From: Opitutaceae bacterium TAV5
GTDB taxonomy: Bacteria; Verrucomicrobiota; Verrucomicrobiia; Opitutales; Opitutaceae
Length of the DNA stretch: 64,000 nt
NCBI GenBank assembly: GCA_000242935.3
Contig: CP007053.1
Location: 6,309,001-6,373,000, forward strand
Direction of reading: 5' to 3'
The notes under the pieces were generated by a model. It had not been told where the DNA came from and did no database searches. It worked only from the letters and a program-made list of their open reading frames with translations. A program made the translations under genes and the position numbers. This document shows positions 1 through 8,941 of this stretch, piece by piece (position 1 is the stretch's first letter; each line of letters opens with the position of its first letter).

Positions 1-21
1 ACAGGGCGCGCGGTCGCGACG

Positions 22-786
22 TCAGGCTCCCGGCGACGACACCGGAGACTGCGAGGGTTGCGACGAGGGAGTCATCGGTACGATGCCCGATGCCATCGCG
101 AGGTGGATCAGTTCCGTCCCCTTGGTGACGTTGAACTTTTTCATGAGACGCGTGCGGTAAACCTCCACCGTCTTGGGGCTGAGAAACAGTTGCGCTCCGA
201 TTTCCTTGGTCGAGAGTCCGCGTGTGATGCCCTGCAACACCTCGCGTTCGCGCGGAGCGAGTCGCGGTGTTTTCGGAGACGCTCCGGCCGCCGTCTCCAT
301 CGTCCGGCTGAAAAGAAATTCCTCGCCCTGACAGACGCGGCGGATGATGGACGCGAGCGCATCGAAGGCGTCGTCCTTGGCGACAAAGGCGCAGGCCCCG
401 GCATCAAACGCATCCTGCATCGCCAGGGGCGTCGCGTGCATCGTCAGCACAACGACACGTGTAGCGGGAAACTCCTTGCGCAGACTTCGCAGAAACCCTG
501 CCCCCGTGCTGCCGGGCATGCTCAGGTCGGAGACCAGCACGTCGGGCCGGACGCGGGCGACCAGTTCCTTCGCCTCCGCGCCGTCGCTGGCGCCGCCGAC
601 GTATTCCATATCCGGGCACATCCGGAGCAGGGCCTCGATGCCCTGACGCACCACGCGATGATCATCGGCAATCGCCACGGTGATGGGTCGGGAATACCCT
701 GGCGCCGTAGCGGATGCGGCGTCGCCGGTTGCCGGGCTGACGCGATCTGACGGTGAGGGTGGCGAAGAAGCGCGGGAAGTCGTCAT
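22..786 (-). CDS. NarL/FixJ-type response regulator (receiver + LuxR HTH)
   Basis: This 254-residue two-component response regulator should bind DNA when phosphorylated by a partner histidine kinase. The receiver spans about residues 34-160. It has the acidic pair D41-D42, the phospho-acceptor D87 in SDLSMPG, a conserved T in VVLTMHA and a K in VAKDD. A LuxR-type helix-turn-helix fills about residues 180-245 (LAPREREVL, then LSTKEIGAQLFLSPKTVEVY). The frame stays open upstream to 1077, but that extension has no domain character, so the ATG at 786, about 33 residues before the receiver, was chosen. No kinase lies in the window; it may be just outside the left edge. The first 30 or so residues are rich in Ser, Pro and Ala and look like a disordered leader. 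The family is certain; the signal is unknown. Confidence 0.9.
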   Translation of the reverse strand: MTTSRASSPPSPSDRVSPATGDAASATAPGYSRPITVAIADDHRVVRQGIEALLRMCPDMEYVGGASDGAEAKELVARVRPDVLVSDLSMPGSTGAGFLRSLRKEFPATRVVVLTMHATPLAMQDAFDAGACAFVAKDDAFDALASIIRRVCQGEEFLFSRTMETAAGASPKTPRLAPREREVLQGITRGLSTKEIGAQLFLSPKTVEVYRTRLMKKFNVTKGTELIHLAMASGIVPMTPSSQPSQSPVSSPGA

Positions 787-1146
787 GGCATGCGTCGGAA
801 GGCTCCGGAATGAAGCCGTTCCGTTGTGGTCGGATCCGTGAAGGAACAGAAAGAAGTCCAGGTTGCGGTTGAGTCGGATAAGCAAGCCTGCCGCGCCGGA
901 AGCGACTTCGGAATGCGCGCCCGGTGTGGCAGAACAGGCGGTAGCGGTTGACAGGAATGATGCACCAACCCGCCCGATGATCAACCAGAAGCATCGGTCT
1001 GGTCTCCCGCTCGCCAACGGCGCTCTCCGTCCGGAAGGATCACGACGAGGAGAGAAGGGGTAGATGATGGCCGCCAATTTCCCGCTGTCATCGGCATGAA
1101 CAAAGCAGCTTGCATTCCTTGCAAAAAAAACTGTAACAACTGCAAC
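787..1146. other. divergent intergenic region
   Basis: This 360-base stretch lies between the divergent response regulator and GbsR-like genes. Both frames stay open into it but have no recognisable protein content. Promoters for both genes must lie here, but I see no convincing -35/-10 pair, palindrome or hairpin. A stretch just before the second gene (around 1121-1137) is A-rich. Confidence 0.4.
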
Positions 1147-1665
1147 ATGCCATCGTCATCACCGGCCGCTGCGACACCGCCTCCACTTTCCGATGCCCCG
1201 CCGCTCGACCTGGAGGTGATTGCGTTCTGGGTGCAGGTGGCGACGCTGCTCGGTTTTCCGCGCTCGGTCGGTGAAATCTACGGTCTTGTTTTCCTTTCCG
1301 AGCAGCCGCTGAGTGCCGACGACATTGTGGAAAAACTCGGCCTGAGCCGCAGCGGAGCCGGCCAGGGATTGAAGGTGTTGCTGGACATCGGTGCCATCCG
1401 GCCGGCGCACCAGCTTGCCAGCCGGAAGGACTATTACCAGCTCCAGACCGATCTGGGCATCCTGGTCAAACTCCTGCTCAACGCCCGCGTTCTGCCGCAA
1501 CTTGAGGAACTCGGCCGCCGCCGCGCCGCCCTCGCCGCCACCGTGGCTGAATCCGGCCCCGACCACCTCGCCCGGCGCTTCGAAAAACTCGACCGCTGGC
1601 GCGAAAAAGCCGAACCCATCCTCGCCCTGGTCAAGGGGCTGGCAGAAACCCGCACCAACTCATGA
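1147..1665 (+). CDS. GbsR/MarR-like winged-helix regulator of the polysaccharide locus
   Basis: This is a predicted DNA-binding regulator of about 172 residues. A winged-helix region is visible (GEIYGLVFLSEQPLSADDI, then the recognition-helix-like LGLSRSGAGQGLKVL), followed by the wing segment ASRKDYYQL and a C-terminal helical dimerisation-like part. This is the GbsR/MarR arrangement. An in-frame ATG at 1096 would add a Cys-rich 17-residue leader; the ATG at 1147 gives a more usual N-terminus, so the start is uncertain. The stop overlaps the ATG of the dTDP-glucose 4,6-dehydratase gene by four bases (ATGA, 1662-1665). That ties the regulator to the exopolysaccharide/O-antigen operon and suggests translational coupling. 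The ligand is unknown. Confidence 0.75.
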   Translation: MPSSSPAAATPPPLSDAPPLDLEVIAFWVQVATLLGFPRSVGEIYGLVFLSEQPLSADDIVEKLGLSRSGAGQGLKVLLDIGAIRPAHQLASRKDYYQLQTDLGILVKLLLNARVLPQLEELGRRRAALAATVAESGPDHLARRFEKLDRWREKAEPILALVKGLAETRTNS

Positions 1666-2684
1666 ATCTGCTCGTCACCGGCGGCTGCGGTTTTATCGGC
1701 AGCAATTTTATTCGGCAGCGCCTCATCGAGGATAAAAAAAGCTCGCCGCTGCGCAAGCTCGTCAACCTCGACGCCCTCACCTACGCCGGAAATCCGGCCA
1801 ATCTCGCGGACCTTGCCGGCGACCCGCGGTACGTTTTCGTACATGGCAACATCGGAGATGAAGCCCTCGTTACCCGACTGCTTGCCGATTACGACATTGA
1901 CGCCATCATCAATTTCGCGGCCGAAAGCCACGTGGATCGCTCCATCAATTCACCGGAGCCGTTCATCCAGACGAATGTTGTCGGAACTCTGCGCCTCCTC
2001 GAGGCCGCCCGTCGCCACCATGCCGCCTTGCCCGCAAACCGTCGCTTTGCCTTCCGGTTTCTGCACATCTCCACTGACGAAGTCTATGGTACCCTTGGGC
2101 CTGGTGATCCTCCCTTTACCGAAAACACACCCTTTGCGCCCAACTCCCCCTACTCTGCCAGCAAGGCCGCCAGTGATCATCTGGTTCGCGCCTGGAACCA
2201 GACATATGGCCTCCCAACCCTGACCGTTAACTGTTCCAACAACTATGGTCCGTACCAACACCCGGAAAAACTCATACCTCTGACAATTCTCAATGCCCTT
2301 CAGGGAAAACCGATCCCTCTCTATGGGGATGGCTTGCAGGTCCGCGATTGGCTCTATGTCGAAGACCACACCGCTGCCATTTGGCTTGTCCTTCAAGGAA
2401 GCTGTCTTGGCGAAACCTATAATGTCGGAGGCATGAACGAACAAACCAATATCGATGTCGTAAAAACCGTTTGCGCACTCCTCGATGCCAGAGTCCCGCG
2501 CGTTGATGGCCAGTCTTATGCCCGGCAAATCACACACGTAGGTGACCGCCCCGGCCATGACCGCCGCTACGCCATCAACTGCGAAAAAATCCGGCGTTCA
2601 TTAAAATGGGGACCAGAGAAAATTTTTGTTACCGGTCTTGAACAGACGGTCAGTTGGTATCTTGGCAGACATATCAGGAAATGA
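1662..2684 (+). CDS. rfbB: dTDP-glucose 4,6-dehydratase
   Basis: This extended short-chain dehydrogenase converts dTDP-glucose to dTDP-4-keto-6-deoxyglucose, a precursor of rhamnose and other deoxysugars of surface glycans. The 340-residue length is normal. Visible are the NAD-binding TGGCGFIGSNF at the N-terminus, NFAAESHVDRSI, the active-site ISTDEVYG (Thr-Asp-Glu) and the catalytic YSASK. The GDGLQVRDWLYVEDH segment is typical of RmlB. It overlaps the preceding regulator by four bases and is followed at once by the Wzm gene. The other rml genes (rmlA, C, D) are not in the window. Codon use shifts within the gene: the first ~400 bases are GC-rich like the flanking chromosome, and the rest becomes AT-richer like the genes downstream. 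Confidence 0.95.
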   Translation: MNLLVTGGCGFIGSNFIRQRLIEDKKSSPLRKLVNLDALTYAGNPANLADLAGDPRYVFVHGNIGDEALVTRLLADYDIDAIINFAAESHVDRSINSPEPFIQTNVVGTLRLLEAARRHHAALPANRRFAFRFLHISTDEVYGTLGPGDPPFTENTPFAPNSPYSASKAASDHLVRAWNQTYGLPTLTVNCSNNYGPYQHPEKLIPLTILNALQGKPIPLYGDGLQVRDWLYVEDHTAAIWLVLQGSCLGETYNVGGMNEQTNIDVVKTVCALLDARVPRVDGQSYARQITHVGDRPGHDRRYAINCEKIRRSLKWGPEKIFVTGLEQTVSWYLGRHIRK

Positions 2685-2689
2685 CTTGT

Positions 2690-2695
2690 GGAGGG
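2690..2695 (+). promoter_or_regulatory. ribosome binding site deciding the Wzm start
   Basis: GGAGGG lies seven bases before the ATG at 2703. It favours that ATG over the in-frame GTG at 2688, which it overlaps. Confidence 0.7.
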
Positions 2696-2702
2696 AATAT
2701 AT

Positions 2703-3500
2703 ATGTCAGAACAGAATAATCATCACTATTGGCACACTATGGAACGATTCAGGGATATTGTCCTGTATCGTACCATAGCCGGCATAAAATCCGAGGCCCG
2801 TCAGCGTTATTTAAGCTATCTATGGTTCCTTCTGGAGCCATTGCTAAGTACTGCCGTTTTTTATATAGCCTATTCTCAAATTACCGGAAAAAGGGGACCC
2901 GATGCCATCCTCAGCATACTTATCGGCATGATCCTCTGGCAATGGTTTGAAAGCGCCGTCATGTCCGGTTCCGGTTCAATCAGGGCAAAATTTCATATCC
3001 TCAACCAATTTAACCTGCCCAAGTATCTCTTCCCGCTCGTCTCCATATTTATCAGCACATGGAAATTCCTGTGCGTTTCAGTGATCATCTGGCTGTTGGC
3101 AGCGGCATTCGGATATCTACCAAATCTTAACTGGATATATCTCCCCCCTCTCTTCCTCATACAACTGTCTTTCATCATCGCCCTCACTTTGCCTATCTCT
3201 ATAGCCGTCACACTCTGGAACGATTTTCAAACCATATTAAGCTCTGTTTTTCGCATGTTATTTTTTATTTCCGGCATATTTTTCGATCCCAATAAAATTC
3301 CCGCCAATTTACAGAAATGGTTTTATACTAACCCCATAGCTTTCTTCATTGAAGCCGGCCGTGCTGTCATATTGCGAAATGAACCTCCACGTTTCGAGCA
3401 CATGACAATGTCACTCATCTCAACCCTTATTTTGTTATTGATTGCCTGGAGGTTGCATCGCAGCTATGATAAGCGCCTCTTGAAGCTTACCAATGACTAA
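2703..3500 (+). CDS. ABC-2 type polysaccharide exporter permease (Wzm-like)
   Basis: This is the membrane subunit of an ABC transporter that moves an undecaprenyl-linked polysaccharide across the inner membrane. The 265 residues show about six hydrophobic segments (for example YLSYLWFLLEPLLSTAVFY, the LPKYLFPLVSIFIST region and SVFRMLFFISGIFF) and a cytoplasmic N-terminus, the layout of the ABC-2 family of O-antigen, capsule and teichoic acid exporters. The following gene encodes the matching ATPase. The ATG at 2703 was chosen because of the ribosome binding site at 2690. It sits between rfbB and the ATPase in a tightly packed operon. The polymer is therefore probably finished in the cytoplasm and exported by the ABC route; no Wzx flippase or Wzy polymerase is seen. 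Confidence 0.88.
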   Translation: MSEQNNHHYWHTMERFRDIVLYRTIAGIKSEARQRYLSYLWFLLEPLLSTAVFYIAYSQITGKRGPDAILSILIGMILWQWFESAVMSGSGSIRAKFHILNQFNLPKYLFPLVSIFISTWKFLCVSVIIWLLAAAFGYLPNLNWIYLPPLFLIQLSFIIALTLPISIAVTLWNDFQTILSSVFRMLFFISGIFFDPNKIPANLQKWFYTNPIAFFIEAGRAVILRNEPPRFEHMTMSLISTLILLLIAWRLHRSYDKRLLKLTND

Positions 3501-3542
3501 GGGGGCTTAAAAACCTGCTCTTTTTTGCAACATGCTCCTAAA

Positions 3543-4265
3543 ATGACAACTGCCAAACCCATCATATCATTACGCAATGCCGGCGTGTGTTATCGCCCGC
3601 CCAAAACCATCTTTTCAAAAGCTAAAAAGGAAATCTGGGCATTACGCAGCCTCAACCTTGACATCTATGAAGGCGAAAAGCTCGGCATCATCGGACGCAA
3701 TGGCAGCGGCAAAAGCACCCTTATGCGCGTCCTCACCAAAATCTATAATCTGGACGAGGGTGAAATCATTTTTCACAAGCCAAACGCCCATGTGGAATTG
3801 CTTTCGCTTGGCGTTGGCTTTGAGGGCATTTTAACCGGACGTGAGAATGCAATCTTGAACGGAATGCTTATGGGCAAGACGCGCTCTTACATGCTGGAAC
3901 ACATAGATGCGATCCATGATTTTTCCGGTCTTGGTGAGTTTTTTGATTATCCGGTTTACACCTACTCAACAGGAATGAATGTTCGCCTAGGCTTCTCAAC
4001 AGCAATGGAGATAGATCCAGACATACTGCTTGTGGATGAGGTTCTTGGTGTTGGTGATCAGGTGTTCATGGAAAAATCGACTAAGGCTTTAAAAACGAAA
4101 TTCACCGGAAACCGAACGGTAATCCTAATCAGTCATCAGCCAGCTAACATAAAAACTCTTTCAACACGGGCCATCTGGCTTGAAAAAGGGATGATCCTTT
4201 CAGAGGGAAGTCCCGCAGAAGTTATCAAGTTTTACGAAGCCAACATACATCAATATACAAAATAG
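3543..4265 (+). CDS. ABC exporter ATPase (Wzt/TagH-like)
   Basis: This is the nucleotide-binding subunit paired with the permease upstream. Walker A is GRNGSGKST (residues 51-59), the signature region is YSTGMNVRLGFS, and Walker B is DILLVDEVLGVGD, followed by the switch SHQP. At 240 residues it has only the ATPase domain. It lacks the C-terminal carbohydrate-binding domain of the Wzt proteins that recognise a modified chain end, so it resembles capsule or teichoic-acid type ATPases. A TTG at 3525 would add six residues; the ATG at 3543 is preferred. It is followed after only three bases by the glycosyltransferase gene. Confidence 0.92.
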   Translation: MTTAKPIISLRNAGVCYRPPKTIFSKAKKEIWALRSLNLDIYEGEKLGIIGRNGSGKSTLMRVLTKIYNLDEGEIIFHKPNAHVELLSLGVGFEGILTGRENAILNGMLMGKTRSYMLEHIDAIHDFSGLGEFFDYPVYTYSTGMNVRLGFSTAMEIDPDILLVDEVLGVGDQVFMEKSTKALKTKFTGNRTVILISHQPANIKTLSTRAIWLEKGMILSEGSPAEVIKFYEANIHQYTK

Positions 4266-4268
4266 CGC

Positions 4269-5483
4269 ATGCCCTTACACTCCATTCATAACATGACTTC
4301 AACATCATTGTTCCCAAAAAATCACATATTTCAGCCACGAGAGGCTGCTGAATCTTCCGTAGCAATTATCATGCGGACAAAGGACAGACCCATCCTTCTT
4401 GCCCGTGCAATTTGTAGTGTTATAAATCAGAATTTTTCCGACTGGCATCTATTCGTGATCAACGACAGCGGTTGCCCTGTCATCTTACAAGAAACTTTGC
4501 GCCCCTATATGGCCACACTCCAAGGGAAACTCACTCTCTTCAACAATGAAACCTCTTTGGGGATGGAAGCGGCCAGCAATGTCGCGGTAAAGGCAATAAT
4601 GGCGGTCAATTCCAGACAAAATGTCACAGGTATTCCGCCTGCCCGGCGCTTCGCCTACTGCGTCGTCCACGACGACGACGATTCATGGCATCCGGATTTC
4701 TTGCAGGAAACAGTTGCTTTTTTGGAAAAAAAAGAAAATCTTTGTTATGCTGGAGTTTGCACAAGAGTTATACTGATTGAAGAGGAAATCCGTGACGAAA
4801 GCGTCGTCTGTATTCGAGAGTACCCTTATCGTGATTTTGTCAGAGATATAAACTTGTGGGAAAGTTTTAAAGTAAATCAGAGTCCGCCTATAGCTTTCTT
4901 GTTTCGCGTGGATTTATTTGATATGGTCGGGCTGTTTAATGAACACCTGCCTGTCCTTGGCGATTGGGACTTTATGCTTCGTGTCCTTTTTCAATCTGAT
5001 GTCGGATTTGTTGACAAACAACTCGCCTACTATCATCATCGAACAAGTAACAGGGGAGGCACGGACGGTATTTATGGTAACTCTATAATTGCTTCAAATT
5101 CACTCCATCAGTCGCAAAGAAAACTTTTTGAGTCAGCTATTTTCAGGAGCGGGATACAAGAAACTGGTGGAAATGGAACATTCAGCATCCTGTTCGCGCT
5201 CGCCCAAATGGAGAAAAGCATAAGATGGGAGACGGATAAATTATCCACAAAACTTGCAAAACTCGAAAAAGAAATCGAACAAAAAAATATTATAAAGAAA
5301 AGTGTCTTTAAAAAAATAACTTCCTTTTTTTATCAAAATTTCATCAAGCATCTTCTGAAATTATTCAACATTCCAACCCCGCCACCAGACAAAAGGAAAA
5401 ATATCCTTAAACGATTGAAATCTTTTTTCTATCAAGTCTTTGCAAAACATATTATCAACACAATAAACGCTTTGAAAAAATGA
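4269..5483 (+). CDS. family 2 glycosyltransferase with C-terminal basic amphipathic tail
   Basis: This GT-A fold transferase probably adds a sugar to the polysaccharide exported by the neighbouring ABC system. The N-terminal part reads VAIIMRTKDRP and SVINQNFSDWHLFVINDSG, typical of GT2. The metal-binding acidic run is DDDD at residues 135-138 (VVHDDDDSWHPDFL), and ED-like LGDWDFMLRV follows. After about residue 300 comes a charged heptad stretch (KLSTKLAKLEKEIEQKN), probably a short coiled coil. Then come two copies of a basic amphipathic segment (ITSFFYQNFIKHLLKL and LKSFFYQVFAKHIINT) that could anchor the enzyme to the membrane. A second possible start is the ATG at 4293. The stop overlaps the next gene's ATG by four bases. 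The gene is strongly AT-rich compared with the flanking chromosome. Confidence 0.85.
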   Translation: MPLHSIHNMTSTSLFPKNHIFQPREAAESSVAIIMRTKDRPILLARAICSVINQNFSDWHLFVINDSGCPVILQETLRPYMATLQGKLTLFNNETSLGMEAASNVAVKAIMAVNSRQNVTGIPPARRFAYCVVHDDDDSWHPDFLQETVAFLEKKENLCYAGVCTRVILIEEEIRDESVVCIREYPYRDFVRDINLWESFKVNQSPPIAFLFRVDLFDMVGLFNEHLPVLGDWDFMLRVLFQSDVGFVDKQLAYYHHRTSNRGGTDGIYGNSIIASNSLHQSQRKLFESAIFRSGIQETGGNGTFSILFALAQMEKSIRWETDKLSTKLAKLEKEIEQKNIIKKSVFKKITSFFYQNFIKHLLKLFNIPTPPPDKRKNILKRLKSFFYQVFAKHIINTINALKK

Positions 5484-8400
5484 GTGACTTATCTTCATTT
5501 GTTGGCCGTATCCCGCAAAACGGAATACTTTCTCTGGATATTTTTGACACGGCGGTAACAAGAAAAGTGGCAATTCCAACGCATATATTTGCGATTATTC
5601 AAGGTGCCATGTTGGCAAGATGTAAAAAACGGAGTGAAAAATTTCTCTGGAGAAATTTTATCGAAATGCGAATTCGGGCGGAGCGAGAATCCCGCGCAAA
5701 TGGCAGTATCGTACTGGGAGAAACCACGCTTGATCGTATCTATAAAAAACTCGGTGAACTTGACAAGAATTTCATTCCCTTTATCGATGAAATCAAGATA
5801 CTGGAAATTGAGACGGAATTGGCAGAAGCAGTAGCGATACCTGAGATCAAAAAAATATATGACGATGCTGTCTCTCACCGAAACGAAATTATATTTACCT
5901 CGGACATGTATCTGCCACTACATGTGATTGAGCAAATATTGCAGAAATGTGGATACTCCGAATATCAAAAAATATTTCTGTCCTCGGAATTTCAAAAGAC
6001 AAAGGGTCACGGTGATTTATGGGAGGAGGTACTGAGAAGCGTTGGGAAGGGTCATCAAATTTTTCACATAGGCGACAATTGGAACTCGGATGTCAGGCGC
6101 GCAAAAGAAAATGGAATTCAGGCATTTCATTTCCCGAACTATTCAACAGGGCATAAAAAATACGCGGGATTTAGCAATGCAATAATCCCGTTATCACGAT
6201 TGATTGCCAAGACTAGAAATGATGTGTCCTCATACAATGTGCCTGTTTTACAAAAGGATACACTCAGTGAAATTGCACGCACTCACCTTCCGTTACTCTT
6301 GGGGAGTTACATAAAATGGATTGACGAACAGGTTCGTTTGCAAGGAGTAAAAACCATCTATTTTTTATCACGGGATGGTTGGATATTGAAACGCACATGG
6401 GAATCTCTTGAAAAACAGGGAGTTGTAACGAATGGATTGCAAATAGTTTATGCAGAGATTTCTCGACGGGCACTCTGGATGCCAACTATAAAACAAATAA
6501 ACGAAGAAGTGCTTAATCGCTTCCTTTTAGGTGGACTGAAGCCAAATCGCCCTGTGCGTGTTTTTTTGGAAAGAATAGGAATTCAAATAACAGAATCTGT
6601 CGAGTTAAAAGTCCGTAAATTCTTCTCCTCTTCAGATGAAATAATTCCAGTTGCATGGCAATGTAAAAAATTATCCGCCTTGATTCATTCATTGGAAACC
6701 GAAATTGTGGATATTGCCGCAAAAGAACGTAAGCTCGCGTTGGGCTACTTGCACCAGATTGGGTTTTTCGATACTTCGGGGAAAAAAGCGATTGTGGATT
6801 TAGGCTGGCATGCGAGTATGCAAGCAATGTTGGTTAAGTTGCTTGAATTTGAATGCGAGTACCCCAAACATAATATTATCGGACTATATACAGGTCTCTT
6901 TCAGGCTGCGCAACGAAACATTTACAGAGGTGGCTATGCACAGGGAATGATCTGCACACCATTTTCCGCACTGGAAGAACAACGCAGGTTGCAAACGACC
7001 GTTCAACTTCTGGAAATACTTCACATGGCCCCCCATGGATCCGTGACCGGTTATAAGATCAATCGAGATAATGACAAAGAACATTTCAGCGGACTTTATG
7101 TAGAAAACGAAAACGAAATGATGCTCTACAGAAACTTTATAGAGCCAATGCATGAAGCCGCCATAAAAACATTGGTTGAAAGACTGATCGATAAGACAAT
7201 CACATGGGATGCGCTGACCCCGCAGACATATTTGGAAACATGGCTTGATCTGAGCATACATCCAGCCGCAAATGAAGCTAAAGCACTTGGGAATTTCCTT
7301 CACTGGGATGGCATTGAGCATAGTGGGGAGGGGACGCCTCTGATACCCAGTGAAATTCCGATGGATTTTGCCAGTGCAAATTCTCTACTAAGTCAAACCG
7401 GATATTGGAGACCTGGACTTTTATGCTCTTGGAGTAGTAAAAGATGCCTGCCCCAGGAGACTTTGTTAAAACTCACAAATTCTTGCGGACATTTAGGGGG
7501 AAACGGGAAGGCCTATTTCAGGCAACTAATCTCTCAGAATGAGTTGGATAAAAAAGAAAAGAAAAAAAACCTGCATTCAAGTGCCTACAATATTGAGGAA
7601 ATAAAGGAAAGCATAACCCTGAAATATCTATATCTTGTCCCTCCCTACTCACCTCGCAGTTTCGATATTGCCGGCTATTGTTGGTCCATCTTCAAATGGG
7701 TTCACAACACCAATGCCGCGAGCGATTCTATCATTATTGCACCAGAATCTTATCGTAAATATTTTGAAAACCCAATTAAAAAGGCTCGAGGAATGATATG
7801 GGGATTAAGCAAGAATGAACAGGAGGGAATGGGATATAATATAAATGAAGACGACTTGGCCAATGGAGTCCATATCATTTTCCACAGAATCTCCTCACCC
7901 GCGGAAAAAGAAATAGAGGAGAACCCTCATCTTCGCTTCGTCAACTATGTTCTTAGCGAAAACTTTGCCGGACTCAATTACGCTAATATTTTGACAGAAC
8001 TCAGAGATGCTTTTGGTAAATTCACGATAATCACCTGGCTGAATTCAGTTTCTCTTAAGCAAACGGCGAAAGAACTTGGTCTGCCAATAATATTCAACGA
8101 GATCGGTCCCCTAAGGAAACCATTTTATCGACAAACTGCATTTTTTGATTTTTCCGGTGTAAATGGGAACACCTCTGCTAGAGCACAATGGGAGAGTCAA
8201 GACAGGACAGAAGATGGAAGGAAAAGGTTCATTCAATGGTGCGATAAAAATAATATAAACAAAAGGAAAATACAGACCTTACTGGCACCAACGATAAATC
8301 CGAATGATTTTACCACTAAAATCGACACGGAGTTAGGTGTCGCACTACAGGTTGAAGATGATTCGAACACTTTATTGTATTCGAATAAATGGACATCGCT

Positions 8401-8896
8401 GTCTTTGCTTGCGAGTGTTCAGGATAGAAGAGACAGTATGCGTGTGCGCCTGCATCCTGGCGGACTGGCATTATATCGTGGAAATATTGATTTATCCAAA
8501 ACTTCACTCCATTTCTGCGCCCGGTGCAAAAAAATCATAACCATAAATTCCAGCGTTGGAATTGAGGCCGTTTTTTGGGGAAAGCCTGTCAGGTTTTTTG
8601 GAGAGAATCCCATAACATTTTTATTCGATGTTCCTGATGAGGAAAAACCATATGCATGGATATATTTCTTCCTTGGTTATCTTATTCCATGGGAAATGCT
8701 CTTCGATAGAAACTATTATGATTGGCGGATTAACAAGAATCCGGGTTTGCCGGAAATTGCAGAGGCACATCTCAATTATTATAAGAGCCTGCCACGAACA
8801 AGAAAATCAAACCCGATAACATTTCAGGCGAACGACAGTCTATATAAAGAGAGGATCGGGCATCCGATGACAGACTTCCTTCCCCACCAATCCTGA
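5480..8896 (+). CDS. HAD-like / COG5610-type / GT-B-like fusion protein for surface polysaccharide
   Basis: This is a 1138-residue three-part protein. Residues 1-235 form a HAD-superfamily domain: motif I LDIFDT (D20), motif II FTSDMYLP, Lys in QKTKGHGD, and motif IV IGDNWNSDV. Residues ~265-600 form a second domain with FLSRDGWIL and VDLGWHASMQ, which is repeated in the next gene. This HAD-plus-domain layout resembles COG5610 proteins of capsule and O-antigen loci. Residues ~740-1120 look like a capsule-synthesis (GT99/Kps-like) transferase domain: IIFNEIGPLRKPFYRQ, FDFSGVNGNT, and INSSVGIEAVFWGKPV near the C-terminus. A role in adding or capping a sugar is inferred, and no substrate can be named. 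It overlaps the preceding glycosyltransferase by four bases and is AT-rich. Confidence 0.72.
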   Translation: MSDLSSFVGRIPQNGILSLDIFDTAVTRKVAIPTHIFAIIQGAMLARCKKRSEKFLWRNFIEMRIRAERESRANGSIVLGETTLDRIYKKLGELDKNFIPFIDEIKILEIETELAEAVAIPEIKKIYDDAVSHRNEIIFTSDMYLPLHVIEQILQKCGYSEYQKIFLSSEFQKTKGHGDLWEEVLRSVGKGHQIFHIGDNWNSDVRRAKENGIQAFHFPNYSTGHKKYAGFSNAIIPLSRLIAKTRNDVSSYNVPVLQKDTLSEIARTHLPLLLGSYIKWIDEQVRLQGVKTIYFLSRDGWILKRTWESLEKQGVVTNGLQIVYAEISRRALWMPTIKQINEEVLNRFLLGGLKPNRPVRVFLERIGIQITESVELKVRKFFSSSDEIIPVAWQCKKLSALIHSLETEIVDIAAKERKLALGYLHQIGFFDTSGKKAIVDLGWHASMQAMLVKLLEFECEYPKHNIIGLYTGLFQAAQRNIYRGGYAQGMICTPFSALEEQRRLQTTVQLLEILHMAPHGSVTGYKINRDNDKEHFSGLYVENENEMMLYRNFIEPMHEAAIKTLVERLIDKTITWDALTPQTYLETWLDLSIHPAANEAKALGNFLHWDGIEHSGEGTPLIPSEIPMDFASANSLLSQTGYWRPGLLCSWSSKRCLPQETLLKLTNSCGHLGGNGKAYFRQLISQNELDKKEKKKNLHSSAYNIEEIKESITLKYLYLVPPYSPRSFDIAGYCWSIFKWVHNTNAASDSIIIAPESYRKYFENPIKKARGMIWGLSKNEQEGMGYNINEDDLANGVHIIFHRISSPAEKEIEENPHLRFVNYVLSENFAGLNYANILTELRDAFGKFTIITWLNSVSLKQTAKELGLPIIFNEIGPLRKPFYRQTAFFDFSGVNGNTSARAQWESQDRTEDGRKRFIQWCDKNNINKRKIQTLLAPTINPNDFTTKIDTELGVALQVEDDSNTLLYSNKWTSLSLLASVQDRRDSMRVRLHPGGLALYRGNIDLSKTSLHFCARCKKIITINSSVGIEAVFWGKPVRFFGENPITFLFDVPDEEKPYAWIYFFLGYLIPWEMLFDRNYYDWRINKNPGLPEIAEAHLNYYKSLPRTRKSNPITFQANDSLYKERIGHPMTDFLPHQS

Positions 8897-8941
8897 TTGC
8901 ACAAACCGCACTGATGACTTAAGTGCCAACAGGAATCACAT

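Noticed and set aside
948-980. TTGACA as a -35 box for the GbsR-like gene
   Set aside because: No -10-like hexamer at proper spacing and too far from the start.
1096-1146. Cys-rich leader (CxxC...CxxC) on the GbsR-like protein as a metal site
   Set aside because: Likely upstream non-coding sequence; ATG at 1147 gives the normal family start. Not excluded.
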